From Acidimicrobiales bacterium (GTDB taxonomy: Bacteria > Actinomycetota > Acidimicrobiia > Acidimicrobiales > VFJN01), in NCBI GenBank assembly GCA_016936035.1, contig JAFGPU010000038.1, forward strand, positions 1 to 8,892: DNA of 8,892 bases. Reading direction: 5' to 3'. The position numbers were made by a program, and so were the translations under genes. Every line of letters starts with the position of its first letter. Positions within the stretch are counted from its first letter, which is position 1. The notes beneath the pieces are model-generated. The model did not search any database and was not told the origin of the DNA. It was given only the letters and a program-made list of their open reading frames with translations. Shown here in pieces: positions 1-6,152 of this stretch.

Positions 1-1
1 C

Positions 2-428
2 GACGACCTCCGAGTGGCAGACCGTTTCGGCACCTTCCTGGCTCGGCTCTTGCCCACGAGCACGTCCGGCAACCAACCCGACGAGCAGCCCGACGCCGAG
101 GTGCCCCCTCGACGAGGTGTGTCCACAGAGGATGAAGCGGTCGCCGAGCCGGCGTTCGAACGAGAAAGCACGTTCGAGGTACTCCATGATCCGATTCCGG
201 ATCCGCTGCTCGACAAGGAGCGGCGACGGCGTCTCTTGTGGTGTCCACCCCGCCACCCTTCCACGACTCCGCAGCGATGCTGATTCCGTGCAATGGCGAC
301 CGTCGATCAGCCGACTCGTCCGGTATCCGCCGCCTCTCGAGGTCGAGGAGGGCGGAGGCGTGTACGTCCTCGTCGACGACGGCCCACCCGAGCTGTGGCG
401 CTACGAGTTCATCCGGCCCGAGCGCTGA
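2..428 (+). pseudogene. Hypothetical protein, partial and probably frameshifted
   Basis: I do not recognise this gene. One reading frame is open from the left edge (frame of position 2) to a TGA at 281-283, so its start lies outside the window. A second frame, shifted by one base, is open from about 117 and ends at TGA 426-428. The second frame gives a gene-like C-terminus rich in G/C-ending codons (ending VDDGPPELWRYEFIRPER). The first frame looks coding up to about position 235 (acidic/proline linker, then FEVLHDPIPDPLLDKERRRR). The simplest reading is one gene with a +1 frameshift somewhere between about 117 and 283. Alternatives are a sequencing error or two overlapping genes. It converges on the hydrolase pseudogene, leaving a 69-nt gap. 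No domain, signal peptide or membrane segment is visible. Confidence 0.4.
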
Positions 429-497
429 CGCGGCGGTAGGTGATGGTCTCCGCGTCGAGGGAGGAGCGGCGATGGGGGACAGTCGGCCCAACGCTGT

Positions 498-1192
498 TCA
501 GGTCGTAGAGCCAGCCGCCGAACGGACCGTCCACTCCGAGATGCTTTGGAATCGTGTCGCGTCGAGGGCGTGGCCTCCGGCGACTCGCACGTGTTCCACT
601 GAGGGACTACCGGTCGACAGCGCAGCCTCGATGACAGCCTGGGCATCGACCGAGCACTTGTCCTCGGTCGCGGACACGATGAGGAACGGCCGTGGAGCGA
701 TCGCTGCCAAGACATGGTGCATGTCGAAGAGGAGTGCCCGAGGGCGACGACTCTGCTCGAGTCGACGTCTGTTCGGTCCACGAGGGCCGAGATCGCCGCT
801 GTCGAGTCTTCGAGGACCTTTCGCATGAGCGTGTCTCCCACGACCAGCCGGTAGGCCATCGCGTTGTAGTGCTGGTCCCAGTCGTCATCACGCGGGTCGA
901 CCCCGGGGCCGGCTGGGCGACGATCCTCGAAAGCAATCGAGTCCGGGGCGAGCACGACACAGCCAGCTCGGGCGAGCGCGGGTCCGAACGCTTGGTGTGG
1001 GTCGCCGGCGAGGCCGAAGACCTCGGACTTGCCGAGGTGGCGCTGACCCGCATGCTGGTGGAAGACAACGACCGCCGGAAACGGGCCCTCACCGTGTGGC
1101 ACTGCGAGGAGCGAGGGGATGGTGTCATCTTCCGTGACGACGTCGACTCGTTGGAGGAGGAACCCGTTTTCGTTGGATGACGAGAGCCTCAC
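498..1192 (-). pseudogene. Dienelactone-hydrolase-like alpha/beta hydrolase, internally deleted and frameshifted
   Basis: The 5' part (about 1180 down to 731) encodes a recognisable DLH-type hydrolase N-half: PFPAVVVFHQHAGQRHLGKSEV, then ALARAGCVVLAPDSIAFEDR, a DDDWDQHYNAMAYRL stretch, and a nucleophile elbow VVALGHS at 731-748. Right after GHS the family sequence stops in this frame. It resumes one frame over at about 728 with FDMHHVLAAIAPRPFLIVSA, then TEDK (the usual acid position) and GGHALD (catalytic His), ending at TGA 498-500. Family members normally have several tens of residues between GHSxGG and the IAPRP strand. Both that segment and the reading frame are therefore lost, and the Ser is in a different frame from the Asp and His. 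The original frame runs on as unrelated sequence to 401. The start is uncertain: GTG 1192 is one candidate, and the same frame stays open to an ATG at 1294. A functional product is unlikely. Confidence 0.75.
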
Positions 1193-1368
1193 GCCCCGAC
1201 TCGCTTGCGACGATGGATGACAGCGCCTGGGGCCCGGCGAGACACCGCCACCCGCCAGAGGCGGGCCGAGCATGGTGATCGAGCACGGGCGCAATGGCGG
1301 GATGCGGTCCGCCGATGAGTTCGTGCGATGGGCGACGTCGATTCAACAACGCGACAGAGGAAGTTTTG
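1193..1368. other. Divergent intergenic region between hydrolase pseudogene and small ORF/AraC gene
   Basis: No convincing gene is present here. Translations in all frames are arginine-rich and lack family-like segments. The region should hold the promoters for both directions, but I see no clear -35/-10 pair. It contains one short GC hairpin (1251-1265). Confidence 0.4.
1251..1265. repeat. Short GC-rich inverted repeat
   Basis: CCCGCC (1251-1256) and GGCGGG (1260-1265) are perfect complements around a 3-nt AGA spacer. No T-run follows on either strand, so it is not a classic intrinsic terminator. It may be a small operator or a chance event in GC-rich DNA. Confidence 0.3.
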
Positions 1369-1491
1369 ATGGTCGAGTTCATCTGCGACATGAACGGCGG
1401 TACGTCGGTGGTTCCTCGAGACCTGCCCGTATCACCAGGCGTGACGGTGTCGACGCTTCAACACCGTCGTCGACGGTTTCATGCCGATTGA
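1369..1491 (+). CDS. Small ORF (40 aa) ahead of AraC regulator, possible leader peptide
   Basis: An ATG at 1369 is preceded by AGAGGAAG (1356-1363) with a 5-nt spacer, the strongest Shine-Dalgarno match upstream of the regulator. The predicted peptide begins MVEFICDMNGGTSVVPRDLP and ends in an arginine-rich tail (HRRRRFHAD). Its TGA (1489-1491) lies 11 nt inside the AraC gene, in another frame, so ribosomes terminating here could reinitiate at ATG 1481. The AraC start has no obvious ribosome-binding site of its own. The inverted repeat at 1443-1468 lies within this ORF. No family is recognised. It could be a leader peptide, the remnant of a longer gene that lost its frame near 1458, or non-coding. 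Confidence 0.35.
   Translation: MVEFICDMNGGTSVVPRDLPVSPGVTVSTLQHRRRRFHAD
1443..1468. promoter_or_regulatory. 8+8 bp inverted repeat just before AraC start
   Basis: GACGGTGT (1443-1450) and ACACCGTC (1461-1468) are perfect inverted repeats with a 10-nt spacer, ending 12 nt before the regulator ATG. The centre-to-centre distance of about 18 bp would suit a dimer binding one DNA face across about two turns. As RNA it would form an 8-bp hairpin next to the start codon. It could be an autoregulatory operator or a translational control element; the sequence alone does not decide. Confidence 0.4.
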
Positions 1492-2203
1492 AAGCGACCA
1501 CCGCGCGTCGGACTCGCCGTACGTCGCCCGTGTCTGGAGGGGGAGGGCGTGGGCGGTCGAGACGATGACGTCGGTGGCCGCATCGACCTGGGAGATCGTC
1601 TTCTGGCATTCCGAGGGGGAACGTGGCGCGGCGGTTCGGGGCCCCGAGACGGTCGCTTCCACGGCGGAGATTGCGGGGGACTCGGAGTCCTTCGGGATCA
1701 CGTTCGCGCATGGCACGTCGATGCCGCATCTGCCGACCAGGGGGCTTGTCGACAGCGAGTTGATGATCCCACGGGTCAGCCGGCGCTCGTTCCTGCTGTA
1801 CGGCGAGGAGTGGGAGATTCCGGGCGCGGACGATGCAGAGCTCTTCGTGCAGAAGTTGGTACGAGCCGGCGTGATCGTGCGGGATCCGCTGGTGGACGAG
1901 ATCGTGTGGGGCGGGATCGCGCATGTCGGGGCACGGTCGGTGCAGCGCCGCGTCGCAGCGGCGAGTGGTCTCACAAGGGGTGCTATCCGGCAGATCGAGC
2001 GAGCTCGCCACGCCGCGGCGCTACTCGGTGAGGGAGTATCGGCGTTGGAGGTCGTCCATCGGCTTGGCTACTACGACCAGCCACACATGGCGCGGTCCTT
2101 GCAACGGTTCATCGGTCGAACCGCGACGCAGCTGCAACGGCACAATGACGCCGAGAACTCCATGTCGCTTCTGTACAAGACCGAGGACCCGGTGCCTTCG
2201 TAG
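1481..2203 (+). CDS. AraC-family transcriptional regulator
   Basis: This 240-aa DNA-binding regulator has a C-terminal AraC/HTH_18 domain at about residues 135-220. The first helix-turn-helix is around 151-170 (ARSVQRRVAAASGLTRGAIRQ region). The second is around 189-211 (VVHRLGYYDQPHMARSLQRF), with the characteristic GYxDQPHxxRSLxRxxG pattern. The N-terminal half (SPYVARVW at 12-19, then a cupin-like ligand/dimer region with VRGPET and FGITFAHGT) resembles actinobacterial AraC proteins whose sensor domain is poorly characterised. An in-frame TGA at 1442 confines the start to the interval up to ATG 1481, which fits the family's usual N-terminus. No Shine-Dalgarno is seen there, so translation may be coupled to the small ORF at 1369-1491. 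The gene lies 52 nt upstream of the hydrolase/reductase pair on the same strand and probably controls it. Its ligand is unknown. Confidence 0.9.
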   Translation: MPIESDHRASDSPYVARVWRGRAWAVETMTSVAASTWEIVFWHSEGERGAAVRGPETVASTAEIAGDSESFGITFAHGTSMPHLPTRGLVDSELMIPRVSRRSFLLYGEEWEIPGADDAELFVQKLVRAGVIVRDPLVDEIVWGGIAHVGARSVQRRVAAASGLTRGAIRQIERARHAAALLGEGVSALEVVHRLGYYDQPHMARSLQRFIGRTATQLQRHNDAENSMSLLYKTEDPVPS

Positions 2204-2213
2204 CGTCGTCGCA

Positions 2214-2230
2214 GCGGTGAGATCCACCGC
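2214..2230. promoter_or_regulatory. 6+6 bp inverted repeat between AraC gene and hydrolase
   Basis: GCGGTG (2214-2219) and CACCGC (2225-2230) are perfect inverted repeats around AGATC, in the 52-nt gap. It may be an operator for the upstream AraC protein or an intra-operon hairpin. It shares the core CGGTG/CACCG with the repeat at 1443-1468, which weakly supports one protein recognising both. Confidence 0.35.
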
Positions 2231-2255
2231 CAACTGACCAGGAAGGCCCATAGGA

Positions 2256-3074
2256 GTGAACGACAGCACTGTCATCTCGGCCGACGGCACCCGCATCGCC
2301 TACACGGCGTGGGGTGACGGCGACCCGATCATCATCATCGACGGCGCGACCGCGCACCGCGGCACAACGCCCGAGAACAAGGACACCGCGGGGCTGCTCG
2401 CCGAGCAGTTCCGAGTGATCAACTACGACCGACGCGGACGCGGCGAGAGCGGCGACACCGCGCCGTATGCGGTCGAGCGCGAGTTCGAGGACCTCGCCGC
2501 GGTCATCGACCATGCCGGCGGCAGCCGCCCAGCGACGGTCTTCGGCTGGTCCTCGGGAGGGCATCTCGCGCTCAACGCGGCCCAGGCAGGAGTCCCGGCC
2601 GCACGTCTCGTGCTGTTCGAGCCGCCCGTCGTCGTCGACGACGCCCGCCCACCGCTGCCGGCTGACTACGTCGAGCGCTTGGATGCCGCGGTCGCCGATG
2701 GACGTCCCGGCGACGCCGTCGCCCTGTTCATGACCGCCTCGATCGGCCTGCCAACAGAGATGGTCGCCGGCATGCGAGAGGACGCCGACATGTGGGGCGA
2801 GCTGGAGGCCGTCGCGCCCACGATCGCCTACGACGGGCGCCAGGTCGGCGACACCATGTCCGGCACGCCATTGCGCAGCGACCTGTGGAACCGGGTCGAC
2901 GTCCCCGTCCTGGTTCTCCACGGCACCGGCACCTGGCCGTTCCTGGTGACCGGGGCCGGCGCGGTCGCCGACGCCCTGCCCGCCGCGACACTGAGGTCCG
3001 TGCCTGGGGAGAACCACAGCACGACCCCAGAAGTACTCGCCGCTGCCCTACGCGAGTTCATCGAGGAGAACTGA
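2256..3074 (+). CDS. Alpha/beta hydrolase
   Basis: This 272-aa single-domain cytoplasmic alpha/beta-fold hydrolase, with no signal peptide, probably acts on an ester or similar small substrate. Fold markers appear in order: the oxyanion-strand region PIIIIDGAT (24-32), NYDRRGRGESGD (56-67), the nucleophile elbow GWSSGG with Ser99, the FEPPVVVDD stretch (an acid candidate after strand 6), VLVLHGTGTW near 235, and a late GENHST with catalytic His254. No Asp follows strand 7, so the acid is probably in the VDDARPP segment, as in relatives carrying the EPPFIVDD motif. The start is GTG 2256, supported by AGGAAGG (2240-2246) 9 nt upstream. The stop lies 1 nt before the next start, so the two genes are likely co-transcribed and translationally coupled. 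The substrate cannot be deduced. Confidence 0.9.
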   Translation: MNDSTVISADGTRIAYTAWGDGDPIIIIDGATAHRGTTPENKDTAGLLAEQFRVINYDRRGRGESGDTAPYAVEREFEDLAAVIDHAGGSRPATVFGWSSGGHLALNAAQAGVPAARLVLFEPPVVVDDARPPLPADYVERLDAAVADGRPGDAVALFMTASIGLPTEMVAGMREDADMWGELEAVAPTIAYDGRQVGDTMSGTPLRSDLWNRVDVPVLVLHGTGTWPFLVTGAGAVADALPAATLRSVPGENHSTTPEVLAAALREFIEEN

Positions 3075-3075
3075 G

Positions 3076-3639
3076 ATGGGACGAATCGTTCTCACAGAGT
3101 TCATCTCGCTCGACGGTGTCGTCGAGGCGCCCGGCGGCGAGGAGTTCAAGTATCCCAACTGGAGCTTCGAGGTCGACCGCGGAGCCGACGGCGAGAGGTT
3201 CAAGGAGGCCGAATCGCTTCGGGCGGCTGCACTGTTGCTGGGCCGCAGGACCTACGAAGGCTTCGCCGAAGCCTGGCCACAGTACGAAGGAGAACTGGCG
3301 GACAAGTACAACAGCATGCCGAAGTTCGTTGTCTCCAAGACCCTGGCCAGTCCGGAGTGGAACAACACCACCGTGCTCTCCGGCGACCTGGCCGAAGAGG
3401 TCCGCCGGCTCAAACACGACACAGACGGGGAGATCTCCGTGCCGGGCAGCATCCAACTCGCCCAATGCCTGCTCGCCCACGACCTGGTGGACGAGATCCA
3501 CCTCATGACGATTCCCGTGGTCCTCGGCCACGGTCGCACCCTCTGGGCCGAGACTCCCGAGAAGAGCGCATGGAACCTGAGCGAAGCCTCACGCTTTGGC
3601 GACGGCGTCCTGGTAACCATCTACCAACGCTCCCATTGA
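3076..3639 (+). CDS. Dihydrofolate reductase family protein (RibD C-terminal domain)
   Basis: This 187-aa protein is the usual size for stand-alone RibD-C/DHFR-like proteins (YwjB/YyaP type), which adopt the NADPH-binding DHFR fold but mostly have unknown substrates. Visible motifs are the N-terminal strand MGRIVLTEFISLDGVVEAP with SLDG at 11-14, LLLGRRTYEGFAEAWP (53-68), KFVVSKTL (83-90), the nucleotide-binding loop VPGSIQLAQCLL (122-133), and DEIHLMTIPVVLGHGRTLW (139-157). The ATG lies 1 nt after the hydrolase TGA. GAGGAGA (3063-3069), inside the end of the hydrolase gene, serves as ribosome-binding site, so translation is probably coupled. With the AraC gene this makes a regulator-hydrolase-reductase cassette. 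It is unlikely to be the cell's housekeeping folate enzyme. Confidence 0.9.
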   Translation: MGRIVLTEFISLDGVVEAPGGEEFKYPNWSFEVDRGADGERFKEAESLRAAALLLGRRTYEGFAEAWPQYEGELADKYNSMPKFVVSKTLASPEWNNTTVLSGDLAEEVRRLKHDTDGEISVPGSIQLAQCLLAHDLVDEIHLMTIPVVLGHGRTLWAETPEKSAWNLSEASRFGDGVLVTIYQRSH

Positions 3640-3729
3640 ACGCCGCCATCGATGTCTGAGCACGCACGCAGGGCGCCACCCATCCACGCGTACGGGAGCA
3701 GAGACGTTCGCCATTGCACGGTCGCGACG

Positions 3730-4041
3730 ATGACCAACACCGCCGAGCGAGATCGAAACGCCGGACCGTCCAGCACGTGGCCAGTGGCCGCACTCGTGTG
3801 GTCCGCGGTCTTCGGTGTCGTGCACCTCTACTGGGCCTCTGGTGGTCGTCGAGGACTTGGCGACGCAGCGGACGATGCCGACGCCGCCCTCGCAACTGGA
3901 TGGTTCCAGCTCTACAACGTGTCCATCGCCGCACTGGCGGTATGTGGGAGGATGGTGTCCGCCACCCAACGCGCACGCATATATCTGTGGGGCATTGCCA
4001 CCGAGGTGCCGGTGTGCGGCACCCGGACACACGGAGTCTGA
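3730..4041 (+). pseudogene. DUF3995-like membrane protein, probably truncated
   Basis: The same frame is open from ATG 3652, but the family-like sequence starts near ATG 3730. The first part shows a membrane helix (WPVAALVWSAVFGVVHLYWA) followed by SGGRRGLGD, and a second helix-like run at LYNVSIAALAVCG. The HxYWAxGGxxGL pattern is typical of DUF3995-type small integral membrane proteins. After about position 3948 the translation becomes non-hydrophobic and unlike the family (RMVSATQRARIYLWGIATEV...), where further membrane helices would be expected, so the C-terminal half looks lost or replaced. The encoded product is 103 aa. No clear ribosome-binding site is seen. It could still be an intact short protein. 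Its closeness to the reductase stop (90 nt) suggests it once followed the same operon. Confidence 0.45.
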
Positions 4042-4086
4042 TGCCCCGTCGCGAACACGCAGCGCAGCGACACAGCTGGCGACACC

Positions 4087-4140
4087 GTCATTCCTCCCGA
4101 TGACGACCCGTCATCGTCATTGCTCGCCCGTGACTGTCAT
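4087..4140. promoter_or_regulatory. GTCAT repeat cluster with 8+8 bp inverted repeat upstream of HNH gene
   Basis: Four direct GTCAT copies lie at 4087, 4110, 4116 and 4136, with an inverted ATGAC at 4100 and a GTGAC at 4130. CGATGACG (4098-4105) and CGTCATCG (4109-4116) form a perfect inverted repeat with a 3-nt ACC spacer. The cluster ends 5 nt before ATG 4146, so it would overlap the promoter or leader of the HNH gene. It looks like an operator array; the cognate regulator is unknown. Confidence 0.4.
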
Positions 4141-4145
4141 ACCCC

Positions 4146-5480
4146 ATGCGTAGTCTTCAAAGCGTTTCCGTAACTCTGTCTCAGGATCAGTCACCCCCCG
4201 GCGACCACGCTGGATGTGGCCCGTCCCCGCAGGCGCAGGCGTGGCACGCCGCCGAGTCCGTGACGGTCGACGTGATGGGTGCGGTGAACGCCGGCATCGC
4301 CCGGCTGGTCGGCGCACTCGTCGACCTGCTCGCCGCCGACGGGTGGGAGGGCGCAGGCATCCGTTCGCCCGAGCACTGGGTGTGCTGGAAGGCCAACGTC
4401 TCCCGCGCCCGGGCCGAGGGCCTGGTGCGCATCGCCCGGCGGGCGACCGAGCTGCCCGAGTGCTGGGCGCTGTTCACCGCGGGGCGCCTCGGTGAGGACG
4501 CCATGGTCCGCATCGCCCGGCGCGTCCCGGCCGAACGCGACGCCGAGGTGGCAGCTCTCGCACCACGGCTGCTGATCGCCCAGCTCGACCGCCTCCTCCG
4601 CACGCTGCCCGAGCTGCCAGACCCCGATGCCCTCCCCCGGCCCGAGCCCGAGCGCCGGTTCGACGTCCGCACCGGCCGCGACGGCATGGTCCGCGGCCGC
4701 TTCTGCCTGCCGGCGGACGAGGGCGCCCTGCTCGACGCGGCGCTCACCGCCAGTCGGGACGCCGAGTTCCGCGACCGCAACGGCCTCGACACCGAGGCCG
4801 AGGCGCACCCCGCCGCCGTCGACGGCGAGGCTCGGCTCGTCACCTGGGCCGACGCGCTGGTGCGCATGGCGAGCGCCGCCCTCGACGGGCTCGACCCCAC
4901 CCTCGCCCGCACCGGCCACCCCGGCGACCGCCACCAGGTCGTGCTCCACCACGACATCGACCCCGACGGCTCCCTCGGCCCCGGCCAGCTCGAGCACGAC
5001 GCGGTCGTCCCCGACTGGATGGCCCGCTACCTCGCGTGCGACGCGAAGGTTCTGGCCGCCACGTACGCCGCCGGCAAGCTCATCGGCATCCACCCCACCG
5101 AGCGCACCCCCAACCGGGCGACGCGCCGGGCGCTGGCGCGGCGCGACCAGGGTTGCCGGCACCCGCTGTGCACCCAGCGGCGTTGGCTGCACGCCCACCA
5201 CATCATCCACTGGGAGCACAACGGTCCGACCTCCCCGTCGAACCTCGTGCTGCTCTGCCCTTACCACCACCGGCTCGTGCACCGCGGCATGCTCTCGATC
5301 GACGGCGACCCCGAGGCCGGAACGCTGCGCTTCCTCGACCCGTGGGGTCAGCCCATCGAACCTCCCGAGGTCGGGACGCCACCCGAACCACCCCCACGAG
5401 GCACCCCACACCGGCACGGGCCCCGCTACACCCCGCCGTTGGCCGAACCGCTCCAACACCACAGCTTCGTGTGGAACTGA
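4146..5480 (+). CDS. DUF222/13E12 repeat family HNH endonuclease-domain protein
   Basis: This 444-aa protein has an N-terminal helical DUF222 region, roughly residues 40-300, including GIRSPEHWVCWKANVSRARA (71-90) and GRLGEDAMVRIARRVPAER. It ends in an HNH nuclease domain. Its metal/zinc ligand candidates are Cys337 and Cys342 (CRHPLC), the HAHHIIHW motif (349-356, His351/His352/His355), Asn366 in SNLVLLC, Cys371, and YHHRLVH (373-379). All HNH signature residues are present, so it is probably active. The family is abundant and multicopy in actinobacteria (REP13E12 in mycobacteria). Its physiological role is not established, and some copies serve as prophage attachment sites. ATG 4146 has no visible Shine-Dalgarno; GTG 4260 is a weaker alternative. 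The C-terminal 60 residues are proline-rich and low in complexity. Confidence 0.9.
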   Translation: MRSLQSVSVTLSQDQSPPGDHAGCGPSPQAQAWHAAESVTVDVMGAVNAGIARLVGALVDLLAADGWEGAGIRSPEHWVCWKANVSRARAEGLVRIARRATELPECWALFTAGRLGEDAMVRIARRVPAERDAEVAALAPRLLIAQLDRLLRTLPELPDPDALPRPEPERRFDVRTGRDGMVRGRFCLPADEGALLDAALTASRDAEFRDRNGLDTEAEAHPAAVDGEARLVTWADALVRMASAALDGLDPTLARTGHPGDRHQVVLHHDIDPDGSLGPGQLEHDAVVPDWMARYLACDAKVLAATYAAGKLIGIHPTERTPNRATRRALARRDQGCRHPLCTQRRWLHAHHIIHWEHNGPTSPSNLVLLCPYHHRLVHRGMLSIDGDPEAGTLRFLDPWGQPIEPPEVGTPPEPPPRGTPHRHGPRYTPPLAEPLQHHSFVWN

Positions 5481-5550
5481 GTGTCACGCGCGGCGTCCGA
5501 CGCAACGTTACGGATCGATATCGCCGGCCCGCCGGCCTCGTCCGACCGTC

Positions 5551-5566
5551 TACGATCCGCTCGATG
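5551..5566 (+). promoter_or_regulatory. Candidate -10 box for a leaderless NfeD-flotillin transcript
   Basis: TACGAT (5551-5556) matches the actinobacterial TANNNT -10 consensus. It ends 7 nt before ATG 5564, placing transcription initiation at or next to the start codon. No Shine-Dalgarno precedes the ATG, consistent with leaderless translation. No good -35 is visible (CCCGCC at 5528-5533). An 8-bp palindrome CGATATCG (5516-5523) sits just upstream. Confidence 0.5.
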
Positions 5567-6082
5567 AACGGCTTCCTGTGGCTGGGGGTGGCCTGCACGC
5601 TCCTGCTCGCGGTCGCCGTGCTGGTCGACGGGCTCGACGTTCTCGACGCGCTCGACATCGGGCCTGGCTGGTTCTCGCTCACCACGATCCTCGCCTTCGT
5701 GGCTGCGTTCGGCTACGGCACCGGCGCGTTCGCCGACTCGCTCGGCACTGCGGCCGTCGTGCCCGGTGTGCTCGCCGGTCTGGCGTTCGGCCTGGGCGCC
5801 CTGCGGCTCTCGAGCGCCGTCATGCACATGCCGACCGACGCCACCGAGACCGAAGCCGGCCTGCTCGGGTCCGTGGGCCGTATCGTCACGGCACCGGCCG
5901 ACGGCCGCTACGGAGAAGTACTGCTCAGCCGCCCCACGGGGCCGGTGAAGGTGGCGTGCACCGCCGCCGAACCGATCGCCACGGGCACCGAGGTCGCGGT
6001 CGTCGACGTGACGTCCTCGACGTTGGTCGAGGTGGCCCCGCTCGGCCTCGACACCCCCGACACCCGCATCCTCGACGCGTAG
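5564..6082 (+). CDS. NfeD-like membrane protein (flotillin partner)
   Basis: This 172-aa protein has three likely membrane segments (about 3-21, 38-56 and 62-84) followed by a small soluble beta-rich domain (about 99-160: GLLGSVGRIVTAP, GRYGEVLL, GPVKVACTA, GTEVAVVDV, TLVEVAPL). That is the layout of an NfeD/OB-fold C-terminal domain. Proteins of this type are encoded next to flotillin-like SPFH proteins and are thought to interact with them at the membrane. The next gene, 70 nt downstream on the same strand, is exactly that. ATG 5564 was chosen because the hydrophobic N-terminus begins there, a -10-like box lies 7 nt upstream, and the sequence before it reads as the end of the HNH gene plus a GC-rich spacer. 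The assignment rests on architecture and context, since OB-fold sequence conservation is weak. Confidence 0.8.
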   Translation: MNGFLWLGVACTLLLAVAVLVDGLDVLDALDIGPGWFSLTTILAFVAAFGYGTGAFADSLGTAAVVPGVLAGLAFGLGALRLSSAVMHMPTDATETEAGLLGSVGRIVTAPADGRYGEVLLSRPTGPVKVACTAAEPIATGTEVAVVDVTSSTLVEVAPLGLDTPDTRILDA

Positions 6083-6152
6083 GGCGAGGCGCGCCCGCCG
6101 CCGACGCCCGCCCACGCGTCCTCACCAACCCATACGGGAGACTCCAAAGCAC

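Noticed and set aside
1379..2011. Minus-strand frames opposite the AraC gene
   Set aside because: They are Arg/His/Pro-rich without motifs, whereas the plus strand has a complete AraC helix-turn-helix domain.
4191..5462. Long minus-strand open frame (423 codons) opposite the HNH gene
   Set aside because: It is a GC-bias shadow: low-complexity Gly/Val/Ala/Arg translation with no family motifs, while the plus strand encodes a clear DUF222/HNH protein.
5036..5563. Extending the NfeD-like gene upstream to 5036 in the same open frame
   Set aside because: The upstream part overlaps the HNH domain coding sequence and reads as Arg/Pro-rich noise; the hydrophobic N-terminus and -10 box support ATG 5564.
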